Part shown: in pieces, positions 40,063 through 52,486 of the stretch | Layout: the number at the start of each line of letters is the position of its first letter | Numbering within the stretch: position 1 is the stretch's first letter | NCBI GenBank assembly: GCA_030068075.1 | Contig: CM057825.1 | Location: 119,426,322-119,490,321 of the forward strand | Reading direction: 5' to 3' | Length of the DNA stretch: 64,000 nt | From: Paguma larvata | Taxonomy: Eukaryota; Chordata; Mammalia; Carnivora; Viverridae | Program-made: the position numbers and the translations under genes | Notes under the pieces: model-generated | What the model saw: the letters and a program-made list of their open reading frames with translations, nothing else | Database searches by the model: none | What the model was told of the DNA's origin: nothing

Positions 40063-43000
40063 GTGAGTGCCTCCGAGAACGCCACCCTGCCTCCCGCGCT
40101 GCAGCCCCGCTGCCGTTTGTGTCCGGTCCGTGTCGTGCGTCCGTTCCCCACACCCGCGTACCTCGTTCTCTGGGCCCAGCCCTTCTCGGCGGCCACGCCT
40201 GCCCCCGTTCGTCGGGTGGCCCGGAGCGAGGTTCTTCACTCGCACCCCGTGCCTGCTCCCCGCCTGGGTAAACAGAGGGGAGCAGACGGCGTTGACTTCT
40301 CTGCGGTGAGAAGGAAACGGGCGAGCCCGTGCGCACGCTAAGAGCGTGGCCTGTGTCCTCAGGATTTGCTGCTGTGACCGCTGTCCCTGTGACGGGTACC
40401 ATCCTGTTGATCGCGGCTCTTCTTGTCCCCCATGCCCTGCAGTTAGGGTTTTTGACGCCAGTCGTTCTTTCCAGCGTGCTGCAGGGAGAAAGCCGTGTTT
40501 AATGCAATCCTATACGTTCAATAAGATGACGTTGTTTGAAATTGAATAATCCAGTATGTTCCTCTGGATTCTTACATTCAAGTGTCTTCAAAGCCCTGTT
40601 GAGAGCGAGGTACACTCGTGTTGGTGCGCATGCGCTCAGTAAGCAGAATCATTCCTTCCGCTTTCGGCCCCTGTCGGGGATGATTCTGGTTTAATTTCCA
40701 CCTTCCCCTTGTTTAGATGCTACTACCTTCTCTATCCGGACGTCATGGTCTGCTCTGGAATTGAGCAAGCGTCGGCCGTGAAGTCTCTTGTGTCACGCGC
40801 TGGGCGCACAGCCGCGCCGATGGGGTCTCTGGCCACGGCCCTGGGCACTCAGGGTGGAGGTGGGGGTGAGGTAGAAGCGGGGTGGGCGCCCTGCTTGCCG
40901 GACGTGACCTCCCACCACGCTCTCCCTGGCGTCCGCCACGGGCCGTCCTCCTGGGTCCTGGGCTGGTCGTGGCTGCTCCAAAGCCAGCTGTCCTTGGCCC
41001 GTCAGCCTGGACTATGTGACTCCCTGGTCTGGGTCGTCCGAAGCTGGAAAACGGAGCAGCTCGGTAAATCAGTGACTGGGCACTCACTCGCGCTGGGGAG
41101 TCTGCTGCGTTTATGGAGCCAAAACCCGCCCCCGTCCCCACCCTGCTGGCCCCATTCTGATTTTCTTGGCAGTTCTCAGTGGATGCCACGATCACATTCC
41201 GATAAGTGTAACCAAAGCATCTCTCTGGTGCCACCCTGCCCTCTCTTTAAGGCTGAGATCCCAGCATGCTTTTATTTCCGTGCAAAGTATACAGTAAGCA
41301 TCTTGGCGTAGGCATTCCCTTTTGGCGCAGAAACAGCATCACTCTGGTGGGGGGCGAGGGGCAAACGCAAGGTAAGCAAGTCATCCTAGTTCGTTTCTTT
41401 GGGTCTTTTTTTTTTCTTCTTTTCTTTTCTTTTTTCTTTTTTAACTCAGGAGAAAACCGTCTGCTTACACCCTGGCCTTGAGCTGCCCTGGGGCCGCACT
41501 GGGGAAAAGGAGGAGGATTCCCCCCAGTTTGCACTCTGTGTTCTTGTTGATTTTGTTTTGGAAGGATGCTACCTCTTTCGTTCCAGTCCTTTTAAGGGCT
41601 GCTCTCTAGCCAGGCCTGGCCATGACTAAGCCTGGTGTGGACAGGGCAGGCTTGGCGGCGGGCGCACAGTCCAGTGAGTCAGCGGGCGGCCCGGTCCTAG
41701 CGTGCGGAGCTTCGGCGGCTCGGCAAGCCTCCCCATCCAGCCCGCTGTCGGGACCGGGGCGAGGACTGCCGGCGCGCGAGCCTGCCCGCTCCGCGCAGGG
41801 GGCAAGGGCGGAATGTTCCCCGGTCTCCAGACACCTGGTTTCCAGGCGGCGACTCGGCCAGGTTGTACCAGACAGGGCCCAGGAGTTTCCCCAGAGGCTC
41901 TGCCGGGACGCTCCGCGCGGACGTCAGAGCTTGGTGGACCGTGGCTCCCAGCACCCCTCTTGGCATTTTGGTGCCCTCCTCTATTTTCTCAGACACACAC
42001 TAGTCATTCCAGAATATTCTGGACCTGTCGTCTTCCCACACAGCCCACACGGCTCACTGTAAATAAGTAAATACGGGTCTCTCAGGCCCATCCTGCAGAG
42101 ACACCTGCCTGGGCCGCGGCAGCTCTCACGTGAACGGGGCTTTGTGAATGGCCTATCTGACCGCTTAGTTATCCTCAGGTTTCCGGGGCGGCCGGGGGCA
42201 TTCTCTCCTCCCACCGTGTTTGGGTGAAACCGGACGCGACCTGGAAGGGCGTCAGGTACAGCGTTGATGCGGGAGGCGCCAGGAGATGGGAGACTGGCCT
42301 TGCCGTCATGTCTAGGTTTACTGTGAGCCTCGAGTGCTCTCCTCAGGCCCTGTGCCTCCGTTTCCCCGTCTGGAAATGGAGTATAAAAAATGTCATTCGT
42401 GTGGTGCTTTTTGTTTGTTTGTTTTTAAATGAGTGTATGTTAGGATTCTTGTGGTCGTAAGAGTTAAAAGAAATTCACCTCGGACTGGCTTCCCCAGAAG
42501 GGCGGTGGTTGTCCCCATTACTGGAAGGCTGGGGCAGGACTGGCCTCAGGTGCAGCCGCGCCGGGCGGGCTTGCTGCCAGCCTGCCGCCACGCTACGGGC
42601 CGACGCTTGGTGACGCCGGGGGGCCTGGCTCGCCCACTGCTGCAGGGGGGCGGTCCGTGCCGATTGGCCGGGCGAGGGTCCCGTGTTGACCCTACGGTGA
42701 CTCCCTCAGGAAGAGGTAGGGTGTCCTGCGTGCTGGGCGTGCTGGGTCGGCGTCCCCCCGAGAAAGCCACGCCGTTTCCGCGTGCCCCTCCTCACCCCCT
42801 TCCCGGCTGTTTTCTCCCTGGCCGTTTGGAGGTGTGGCTCTCTTCTCCTGCAAATTACTTTTTCTCGAGCAGGCTTCTTGCCTCGCCCCTGGATCTAGGG
42901 GTTCGTCGGCCTCCCGGTCGTAACAAGCAGGCATGGGTGACTCCGAGTAGAGGTGCTGGCACCAGCTCCCCCTGCCCAGCCCGCCCCCCCCACATTAGCG

Positions 43001-43639
43001 GGGAGAGCTTAACAAGGCAGCATCGAGCACAGGCACACAGAGGCACGTGGTCATGAGTCGCAGCTTTGCCGTGACCTGATTTACATGTGGCCTCGACATG
43101 GTCTTTTTCTACAGATGCAGCCAGAATTCACACCTCCTCCGCATTTAAGCCCAGACAAGGAAGTAGCATGAAATGAACGCGTACCTCTGGACCCTCCGCT
43201 TGGCTTCAGGTCCCAAGCAATGGGTGACTCACTCTGAAACCAGAAAATCACAGGGGCCCTAAATTTGCAGAAATTGCGCATTCAGAAGAAAAAGAGGAGT
43301 GCCCTAGAGAGCTGTTCACTTGATGCACGCTCTGTCCTAGCCCTCTTCTCAGTCTGAGAGGACTGTCCTGTCTCTTCGGGGGCACTCGGAAGAGTAGCTT
43401 AATAAACAGACGTAAGGCAAGAAAATGAATTGTTGGAACTTGTAGTTTAAAAAATAGAGTTTAGCTTTTTTTTATTTCTCTATGGAAAAAGTGGGCGCCA
43501 GTTTCATGGCCTGACCTTCAAGTCCTGCTCTTCCCTTAAGCCCCAGCCAGGGCATGGAAGGAAGGCGACAGCCCCGACTTTGAACCTGCCGGGTCAGCTG
43601 GGAGTTGAGGGGTGCCTGGAAGTTTGGAACCCCAGCTTT

Positions 43640-43847
43640 GCTTTTTTTTTTTCTTAATTAAAAAAATTTTTTTTAATGTTTGTGTATTTTTGGGAGAGAG
43701 TGAGAATGAGAGCGAGAGAGGGGCAGAGAGAGAGGGAGACAGAGGATCTCAAGACAGAGAATTGAAGTGGGACTCGAACCCATGAACCGTGAGATTGTGA
43801 CCTGAGCCGAAGTCAAAAGGCTCAACTGACTGAGCCACCAGGGCGAG
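43640..43847 (-). mobile_element. CAN SINE, antisense, diverged
   Basis: A T run, AATTAAAAAAATTTTTTTTA, AGGGGCAGAGAGAGAGGGAG and a head ending CAACTGACTGAGCCACC. It lacks the usual 'caggctccaggctctgag...cagcacagagcc' part, an internal deletion. Confidence 0.88.
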
Positions 43848-44574
43848 CATGTGAGTGCGGTGGGGGGGCAGTGGGCAGGGATGGGGGAGAAGGCTTAGGA
43901 GGCCGGCCCACTGTTTTAGAGCCATGGCAGGGCTCTGTCTTCAAACAGGCTTAACTAGCGTAAGGAGCTTCCCAGAAAAGAAGCCGTCTCAATTCACGCT
44001 CGCGCTGTTCAGTCAGACAGAGGAAGAGGTACCCCAAACACTCAGCTCACACACACCCTGTTGCTGTCGGGGGCCGCTCGCCTCTCGCAAGTCTGCTCCC
44101 AAGCCGGCCAGCAGCACGCAGCCCCTCCCTCATTTCCTAGGTAACCAGCAAGGGCATCTCCTCCTTCCCCGGAAGGTCTCCTTAAGGCCGTCTTGTTCTC
44201 CCCTTCCCCCTTTTTATGGTCTGTCCTCGTTGGGATTCCTGGAATGTGGAGCACAGAGGGCAACTCGGAGAATCCTTGGATTGGTGAAGTCAGAGACTGT
44301 TGGGAGGTCACGCCTGCCGTTTCCCTGAAAAGCACTTCATTTACCAAATATTAATCAGATTAGAACGTACATCATCCCGGGCGCGGTGGCGGATCGTTGC
44401 TGTTCTGTTAGGAGATCAGAGTGTCTGAGCATCAGGGAAGCCCACCGATCTGGCCAGACCTGTCATCTGGAGGGGGACAGGTGGACAGGCCGTGGGTGGG
44501 GAGGGTCCCACGGCCTGGCTCTCTGTGCACGCTGTTGTGCAACGCAGACCGCCGTCAGTCTCCAGAATTCCTTC

Positions 44575-44905
44575 CGTCCTGAACTGAACTCTGTCCCCGT
44601 TACGCATGGACTCCACGCCCCCTCCCGCCGGCAGCTCCCGCGTTCTGCTTCCTGTCTCTGCGAATCCGACGACGCCAGGTACTTGGTGTCAGCCGAGTCA
44701 GAAGAGTGACCTTTTGCGGCCGCCTGATTTCACTCAGCGTCACGGCCTCAGGGTTCATCCGTGTCGTCGCATGTGTCGGGGCCTCCTTTTGCGGGCAGAG
44801 CGATATTCCGTTTTTTAGGCGCACCACATTTTGCTCATCCAGTTGCTTCCCCCTTTGGGCCATCGTGAGTAGCGCCGTGCCCGTGAGTGTGCAAATCCTC
44901 TCCTG
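44575..44905 (-). mobile_element. L1M-type 3' region, antisense
   Basis: CTTCCTGTCTCTGCGAATCC, GATTTCACTCAGCGTCACGG, CCTCAGGGTTCATCCGTGTC, 'gtcgcatgtgtcggggcctcc', CGATATTCCGTTTTTTAGGC and CACATTTTGCTCATCCAGTT follow the antisense 3' end of old L1 elements closely. Confidence 0.75.
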
Positions 44906-45479
44906 CTTCGGGGGCTTCTGGGGACGTGGCAGAGGCCGAGGAGCGCCGGGGCGGGGCCTGCGAGGCCGGGGCAGCTGGAGATGGGGTTCCCACGCCCGGC
45001 GGCGCAGCCTCACGAGGACGGTCCTCGACTCCCAGAGGCTCAAGACTCCAGTTGTCTGAAGGGGTCGTACCACCCCCCCCCCGCCCCCGCCCAGGCAGGG
45101 ATGCTGGGACCTTCAAGATCACGGGCCGTGGTGCCGGGTGCTGGAGCTGTAGCCACGCGGCTGCTCCTTGCCAGGACGCGGCCGGCGGGCAGTGCTGGGA
45201 GAGGAGCTCAGGGCTGGGGGCGGAGGCCCGCCTCCTCTATCCCTCTGCATCTCCGCCTGCCCTTCTGTCAAATGCAGACCCCGGGCCAGATCAGCGTCGC
45301 CCCAGCCGAGGGGCTGGGGGCGGTTTTAGGTGGGAGGGAGTGGTGAGAAGACTCCCGTTGGGATCAGCTCCCGGGAGCCTGGCGGCACTGCCCTCCACGC
45401 CTCCCTGTTCCGGCACACTCGGGAGGCCTCGCTCCCTTAGCGGGTGTATTTTCACACCTGCTGTCTATGGGCGCTGGCT

Positions 45480-46970
45480 TGGTGCTATAGTAATGAAAGT
45501 GTGTTTTCATTTGGAAATATTCTCAAACTTATAAAAATTTGGAAAGACAAAAATAGCATAAAGATCACCTGTTTACCTTTTGTCCGGTTTCCGCTTTTAA
45601 CATACTCTAGCCCATTTGCTTTCTTCCTCGCTTTCCCTCTCCCAGCCCCTTCCCGTCCCACGGTTTTTTCCGGATAAGCTGCATCCATCACGTTCCCTCC
45701 CCCCACCCCCACCCCCGCCTGTCCGCATCAGCGTGTGTTGGCTAAGGGTCGGGTGCTCGCTCTCGGGAGCACGGTGCGGCCATCCGCTTCCATGAGTCTT
45801 CTGTTGTCTGCGTTCCAGGCTGTCCGTTGACCTAATAACATCCTTCTGAGCCTAATTCCCCACCAGCAGGAAACCCAGTCTCCGCTCAGGTCACGCCTGT
45901 GACTGCCGTGTGTTGCTGGCCTTCGTCACTCTGGACCGGTTTCCCACAGCCTTCTCTTCTCCAGCACTGACCTTCCTGGAGAATGCAGAACCTCTCCCTC
46001 CTCGCTTTCGGCGGAATGTTCCTCATTCTGTCTGTGAGGGCTTCTTTGTGGTTGGATGAAGGTTACGCGTTCCTGGCACAGGCAGCGTCCCTCCTTCTCC
46101 GTGTTTCCCATCCGGAGGCACACGGTGTGCTTATGACCCTCACGGGTGACGTGGGTAGTGGACACCTGGCTAAGGTATTGCCCAGTCTCTCCACCGCATA
46201 ACCGCTTTCCCTTTTCTATACAACTGATTAGCGCCCCGTGGGAGCTCCGTAGAGACAATGCGGATTAATCCTGTGTCTCACTGAAGTGCCCCCCTGGGAT
46301 TTCGCCCTCATTGATGATACTTGCCTGGGCCAGCCTTGACCCAAATGGTGGCAAAATGTTGATTTTCCAACATCAGCACTCTCTCCACGTTTAGAGGTCA
46401 GCCCTGAGCATTCCGCTGGAAGCAAGAGCCCTCCCTGCTCCCCGTTTATTTATCTCTGCTCGGCACGGGGCACGGATTCCAGTTTTTAGCGGTTTATGTT
46501 TCATTACTGGTCTAATTAATTTGATCCTCAAGTTGTCCCAGATTTGGCCATCGGGAACCCTTCTGACCTGGCCGCTGTGTCCTTGTGAAACGGCCCCCTC
46601 GTTTCTTTGGAGCAGTCCTCGCACATTCTGGCCTGAGAAGTTAACCAGGTTCATCTGGTCCCTGTGCAGCCCACCCCCCCCAGGATGGGCCCTCGCTCCG
46701 AGAAACCCAGGTTCCTCTCGACGGGCAGTCATGTGGGATAGCAAAATCTGGGTCCCGGAGGTGCAGGTGCGCACGTGTGTATTTCAGAAATCGCGGACTC
46801 GTACCAGTACCGCCAGTGTTCGCCCCGGTGCAGATCAGTGCCCGAGGGCTCTTGCCTTCTCCCGTCCCCGGCCTGTCTGCGTGCCACTTCTTCGGCCAGA
46901 GCCTTGGCTCCCAACAGCATCAGCACATCTGTCTGCCCAGTCCTAGGGTACGTCTGAAAGAGTAGTCGCG
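45480..46970 (-). mobile_element. L1M-type 3' UTR, antisense, about 1.5 kb
   Basis: AATATTCTCAAACTTATAAA, 'aaagatcacctgtttacct', GGTTGGATGAAGGTTACGCG, AGGCACACGGTGTGCTTATG, CACCTGGCTAAGGTATTGCC, CAAGTTGTCCCAGATTTGGC, CTGTGTCCTTGTGAAACGGC and 'agaaacccaggttcctctcg' occur in order as in the antisense 3' UTR of an old L1 subfamily. It is the longest continuous transposon relic in the window. Confidence 0.75.
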
Positions 46971-47219
46971 GTCCGTTTATTGTTTAATAAACCAGAGTTC
47001 AGGATGGCCTGCAACTCCGCCACCCACCCGCCTCCTCGGATCCTTCACCCGTCTCCCAGCTGGGGGCGTGGAGTCACGTGTCCTGCTTACGGCCGCTCAC
47101 ATTAATCCGCCCTTCCTACCCGCCGTCAGGATGGGTAGATATGGTCTTTATCTGAAAAAAAAAAAAAAAAAATGTTGGTCCTTTTTTTTTTTTTTAATCT
47201 TCCCAGTTTAGGGTTCTTC

Positions 47220-47560
47220 CTTCTCCTTTTTTACTGATTAATTTCTATTTAAAAAAAAATACGTGGAATATTAACAGAACTGTGCCAAAAGGTATGTTCG
47301 GGAAGGGTGCCTTCCGTACTCTCTCCATCCATCCCCCTGCCGCTGAGAGAGAACCGCCTTGGATTATTCTCTGGAGTATCCTTCCCGTGTTTCTTTTCGT
47401 AAGAGGAAGTCGATTTCTATATGTGTTCTTACTCTCCCTTCTCTCTTCCACGCAGGGCAGCACACTGTGTATGCTCTTTCTTCTCTTCCCTCAGCGAACT
47501 TCTCCGGAAATCACTCTCTGTCGGCACAGCGGTATCCCTCATTCCGGTTTGCAGCGGTCC

Positions 47561-47598
<38 letters not shown>

Positions 47599-47780
47599 AA
47601 GTTTATTCACCCGATCTTTATGCTTGGACATTTAGGTAGTTTCCAGCATTTTGCAATTATAGATGATACTTCAGCGAATTGTGCGTGTGCATTTTCATAG
47701 TTCGGGGTGTCTCTTCCAGATAAATCCCCGCAAGTGGGATTGCTCAACCGAGGGTATTAATAGTGACTTAAAGTTTCCTT
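47220..47780 (-). mobile_element. Old LINE 3' region, antisense, with (TG)n
   Basis: After the TG run, ATGCTTGGACATTTAGGTAG, TTTCCAGCATTTTGCAATTA, 'gatgatacttcagcgaattg', 'cttccagataaatccccgc' and AAGTGGGATTGCTC match the antisense 3' end of old L1-like elements. Confidence 0.65.
47562..47596. repeat. (TG)17 microsatellite
   Basis: An uninterrupted TG run inside an old LINE fragment. Confidence 0.97.
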
Positions 47781-48301
47781 TTAAAATGTGTTTAAGTCAG
47801 AAGGAGGAAAATGTGATCAAACGCCATGATTAGGTACATGACACGTGGGACGGACAGCACACAGAGGTGGCAAACATCACAGAGGCAGGCAGACGACCGA
47901 AGATTGAGCAGCGCTGAACTGGGTTATCGTTGGAGTCCCTTCAAGTTCCAGAATGGACACCTGGGTAGAATGGGGGCCCCTGCTGTCTTACAGCAGGTTC
48001 AGATGGAGCCCCCCGGGAATTCATCGTCAGAGCTTGAGACCTGGCCTCAGTGACCGTCCCTCCTGGGCACACAGGCCCCCTCATCTGCTGTCCTTGGTGG
48101 CGGCAGCATGGCGCGTGTGCCCTGGGAGGGCAGCGAGGCTGTGCCCGAGCAGGCCCATGGCTGCAGGGAGACATGGGCCCAGGAGGGTATGTAGAACCAT
48201 GCCCGATGTTCTGGTCTGGCATAAAAAAGAGGTTCACTTTGACGCTGAAACACCAGGAAAGGAAAGGTCAAATCTTCTTCCTCATCTCTTTTAAAGATGG
48301 C

Positions 48302-48555
48302 TGTAGAATCCACTATAAAAAAAAAAAATTTTTTTTAATGTTTATTTACTCTTGAGAGAGAGAGCAACAGAGCATAAGTGGGGGAGGGACAGAGAGAGAG
48401 AGGAAGACACAGAATCCGAAGCAGGCTCCAGACTCCGAGCTGTCAGCACAGAGCCTGACGCGGGGCTTGAACTCACGAACGTGAGATCATGACCTGAGCC
48501 GAAGTCGGACGCTTAACCGACTGAGCCCCCCAGGCGCCCCGTGTAGAATCTATTT
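48302..48555 (-). mobile_element. CAN SINE, antisense, with target duplication
   Basis: A near-consensus copy (48316-48540) lies between TGTAGAATCCACTA (48302-48315) and TGTAGAATCTATTT (48542-48555), which agree at 12 of 14 positions. The reversed head ends CCGACTGAGCCCCCCAGGCG. Confidence 0.95.
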
Positions 48556-50329
48556 TAGTATGGTGAGAATCTGGAGAGACCCTCTTCCCAAAAATCTATT
48601 ACCCAGCCCTCTCGTGCCCACGTGGCAGTTTGCATGCAGTTGCAGGGAGCTGACAGACCCTGGGTAAGAATCACTACTTTGGGGGGTTGTCTGGATAAGA
48701 TTGTTAAAAAGGAGCAGTGGGGGTGCAGGGGACCTGTGTTGGCTTTGGAAGGACTGTTGTACATTCATCTAGAGAATTAACCCACCCGGGGCTGTCACTC
48801 CACAACCATGCTGGCTGGACGAGGGTCAGGAAGATGGGGGACAGCTGTGGGAGCCAGGGTGTCAGAACCACGTTTCAGAAACCTTGTGGTGCGTGGAGCG
48901 GAGAGGCCCTCGTGGGCCGGTCCTGCGCGAGGACGTGGCCTGGGAGCGGGGAGGGCCGCAGGCCTGGCTTTCGCCGCTGCTTTTCTGACTATGTTGATTG
49001 TCACCGTGCTTCTGGGCTTCCGTTTCCCCATACACAGTACCCAGGGCCAGCCAGAGGCTTTCGGCGCTTGTGCACGAAGCTCCAGAATTCCAGAAAGGAG
49101 CTTTGGGGGCAGGAGGGAGCCCACCCACCCTTCACCCGGAGCGGCCCTGGTCCCGTCTGCTTCCCTTGGGGGAATCGCCGTTCAAACGATGGCGCAGCTG
49201 CCTAACGCAATTCGGCGAGCCCGAGACTGGATCCTCGTTGGCTGCTCCTCTGCTCCAGGGTTCCGAGTGTCCAGGGAGATTTAAAAACCGAATAAGAATT
49301 AGCACGTCACAGCAGCATATTCTCCAGACTGAGGTGCTAGGGAGTCGGCCCCGTAACCTTGGGGAGTCCTTGGGGCTGAGTTCCTGCCTCGTCAGCAAGG
49401 CCGGGAGGCAGGGGAGCTCGCAGCGGTACGGGAGGCAGGTCAGAGGTCCCAGGGTCGAAGCCAGAGGCTTGCCTGCTGGCGTTCGGATGTTTTTGCTGGC
49501 ATGCTCTCTTAGTAACACAAAACAACCCAACAGATCGGCGGTTTCAGCGTGCATCTCCCGAATATAGATACATTTTCTTTGCTGTAAGTTCTGCATATTT
49601 GTATTGCTGTGTTAACGTTATAAACACCATAAACGGGACAGACTTTTTAAAGGTGAGAATAATTAAAAATATAAGGCCAGGCGCGTTGGGAGGCAGCTGG
49701 AGGGGGCTGGTGGGGGTGAAGGCCGAAGCGCAGGAGGGAGCGGTGGTCCTCGGCCCCCAGTCTGCCCCACTGCCTGCTCTTGGCTGCGGCCCTGGCTGCT
49801 CGGACTACTGTTGACTCACTAGCTGTCTGTGAATCGACTCGCTTTTTACGCCTTAAATTTTGCCTCCCTCCTAAGCAGTGATAGCTACAGGGCAAGAACA
49901 GGTTTTCCGTGCAGTCCGAGTTTTTTTCCAGTGCACGTGAAAATAAACACAGAACGACACAAACTGTCTGCACGCCACTTGAACATCGTGGGTCGGCCCC
50001 CACCTGTGTGATGGGGACAGCCCCCTGGGACGCTCCCGTCTGCGGCGTCTGACTCCAGGCCTCCCTGGGAAGGAGGGGCTGCAGGTCGGGGCCCGCGTGG
50101 CCCGGCGGGGGATGCCCTCCTCCACGCCCAAGGACACTCGCAGGTGCCGCCGTGCTCGACGGAGTTCCAGAGGCTGGCGGGCACGTCTGTCTCCCGCGAC
50201 AACACCGTGAGCACTGAGGGCACCTGGGTGCGGGTCCGGGCCCCCTGCTCCACGGCGTAGTGGCCGTGCGTGCGTCGCTGCTGGCCCTGTGTGCTGCCAG
50301 AGCCTCCCACACCGGCCGGCCCAGCCGTC

Positions 50330-50480
50330 CGCTCGTCCGTCCCGTCGTTGAGCACTTGCCCTGTAGGAGCAGGCCCTGCGCTCGACCCCAGAGTTCCGGT
50401 GAGAGCAAGGCAGACTAGGCGGCTGCTCTTGGGAAACCCTCATTCTCGCGAGGGAGGGCAGACGGCAAGCAAGCAAACCA
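50330..50480 (+). repeat. L2-type repeat fragment
   Basis: CGTTGAGCACTTGCCCTGTA, 'gcaggccctgcgctcgacc', 'aaaccctcattctcgcgagg' and 'gggcagacggcaagcaagc' follow the 'gagcacctactatgtgccagg...cagacaataaac' repeat. Confidence 0.5.
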
Positions 50481-51059
50481 ATAAATAGAGTATAGAAAAT
50501 CCCGGCAGTTACAAATGCTAAGGAGTAAAACTGAGATGGGGGGGCACATGTATCCAGAAGAATTCCGCATAGTTTATGTCGCTACTCCCTGCTCCAGGAG
50601 ATAGAACGTAGTAACTCTCCACTCCTTAGACGTGGGCTGCGCCTAATGACTTGCTTCCACAGAGCGTACGGTGAGAGGAGGAGGGCCGGTCGCTTTCCAC
50701 TAGAGAATGTGACCAGCATTGGCCCCGTCAAGTGGGGTAGGCCTCACACAGGTGGACTCGGAGTTGTGTTGGTAGCCCCTGCCCTTGCCACGGTGGGGTG
50801 AGGAGGGCGTCTCTCCTGCGTGGGCCCACTCCCGGAAACCTGTAACCCTGGTCATGAGAAAACACCAGACCCGGGTTGAGGGACATTCTGCAAAACACCC
50901 GACCAGTTCTCTCTCCTCAAAGCTGTAAGGTCACGAGAAGCAAGGAAGTCGAACACTTGGTCACAGCCAAGAGGCGCCCAAGGGGGTGTGGTGAGTGGAT
51001 GTATCCTGGTACCCTCGTGGGACACTGAAGCCGAAAAGGGACAGGAGGGAAGCACTAAG

Positions 51060-51480
51060 GAGATAGGAATGAAATACGGATTTCAGATAATAATTTAAAG
51101 AGGTAAAGGAAAAACAGGTGCAGAGGGTACCCGAGAAGACCTCTCTGAGGTGGTGGCGTTTGAGCTGAGTCTTGAAGGGTGTGAATGAGTTCGGCCAGGG
51201 TAGGGAAGACCCGGGGTGAAAGCGTCCCGGGCGGAGGAAGCAGCCGTGTGACGATCCTGGGGCAGAAACAAGCTCGGGCCCATCGAAGAGCATAGAAGAT
51301 GCTCTCAGCACAGCTGGAGAGGCGTGAGGCGGAGGAGGCCCGGCGGTGAGGCCAGGGGTGGACGGGGGCCAGGCCGTGCAAGGCCTCGACACTGTGGAAG
51401 GCATTTGGATTTCATCCCGCGTGTGATGGGAAGGCGACATGAGCTAATTTCCACTTGGAATAACTCGAGTCTGTGTGGAG
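51060..51480 (+). repeat. L2-type repeat fragment
   Basis: AGACCTCTCTGAGGTGGTGG, CGTTTGAGCTGAGTCTTGAA, 'gtgacgatcctggggcag', 'ccaggccgtgcaaggcctcg' and 'ggcatttggatttcatcccg' follow in the order of this old repeat. It may continue the piece at 50330. Confidence 0.65.
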
Positions 51481-52356
51481 AGCAGACGAGGGGGTAGAGG
51501 GAGGCAGAGGCCAGGTGGGAGGCCCCTGCGCCAGTCCAGGGGGAGACCACGCCTGGCAAGGGCCACCGGAGTCCTGGCCGTGTGCTCCCGACCCTCGAGA
51601 AACAAGCGTCGGTTCTCACGTCAGCGTCCTTTCCCCTCCTCCATCTCCTGAGGATGGGGAAGGCGGCCTGAACTCTGGGCTCCAAGAACGAGCTGTTCGG
51701 AGGTCCACACCCGCGTGTCAAAGAACCGCAGGACAGGGTCACCTTGCAGCCAACAGCTCACCACCTCCAAGTCAAGATGTGTGCCTCTGTCGGTTCGTAT
51801 CTCTTTTGGAAAACTGTACACCAGGCTTCAGTCGGTTGCTCCAAGTTCCCTTATTTAATCGCGAAAAATACAAGCGAGGTTCCTAACCTCTCTCTCCCTT
51901 CTGGAAGTTGGCGGTGGAAAGGGAAAACAAAAGGCTTCAGGCGTGTCAAAGCCTTTTCAGAATAGTCTCGGTGAGTTTGGTTATGATTATTAACCAGGTA
52001 TCAGTTTTCCTGTGCTCCCTGAACTCCTTCGGGAAGGAAGCGGGGCATCACTACAGTAGAATAAGTGTCTTAAAAAACATGTGGAGATTAAACTACTGCA
52101 ATTTGTGCCTTTTTTTTTTTTTTTGTCAAAGGCAGGGTCACGTTTCTTGGCATTGCCAGCACGAAAGGAAAGAAGGGTGCTGGCCTGTGTCTTCTGTGTC
52201 CCCGGCTTGTTGCCGGTGCTCCCGACACCGCCGGCGACCCCTCGCTGGACGCGTTAGGAGCTGTCCGCTTGGGCTTCGTCTGCAGGATGGCTGTGTCTGT
52301 GAATCCGGGCCCGCGAGGCCGTCTGAGCTCACCCCGGTCTCTGTGCTTGCTCCTAG

Positions 52357-52486
52357 AGATAGAGATGGTGATCATGGAACACAGCAGGCTCCCGGAGCTG
52401 GCGGCCGGCACGTCCGTGCAGGAGCAGAACACCACGGACGAGGAGAAGAGCGCCGCCACGGGCTTGGAGAGCGCGCAGTGGAGCAG
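52357..52486 (+). CDS. CLEC16A: CLEC16A exon 12
   Basis: This 130-nt exon starts after TGCTTGCTCCTAG. Its AG completes Glu from exon 11 and it ends AG to begin Arg. The translation is IEMVIMEHSRLPELAAGTSV then QEQNTTDEEKSAATGLESAQWS. It is serine/threonine- and glutamate-rich and probably disordered. It differs from the human sequence I recall at several places (for example ATGLESAQ for ATCSESTQ), as expected of a loosely constrained segment. The donor is gtgccg, weak beyond GTG. Confidence 0.95.

Larger units (their letters stand above)
40063..52356 (+). other. CLEC16A: Intron 11 (12.3 kb)
   Basis: It holds two SINEs (43640-43847, 48316-48540), three antisense L1M blocks (44575-44905, 45480-46970, 47220-47780), a (TG)n run, and L2-like pieces at 50330-50480 and 51060-51480. 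The GC-rich parts 40070-43600 and 48560-50320 show no named element and contain only chance open frames. Confidence 0.65.
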
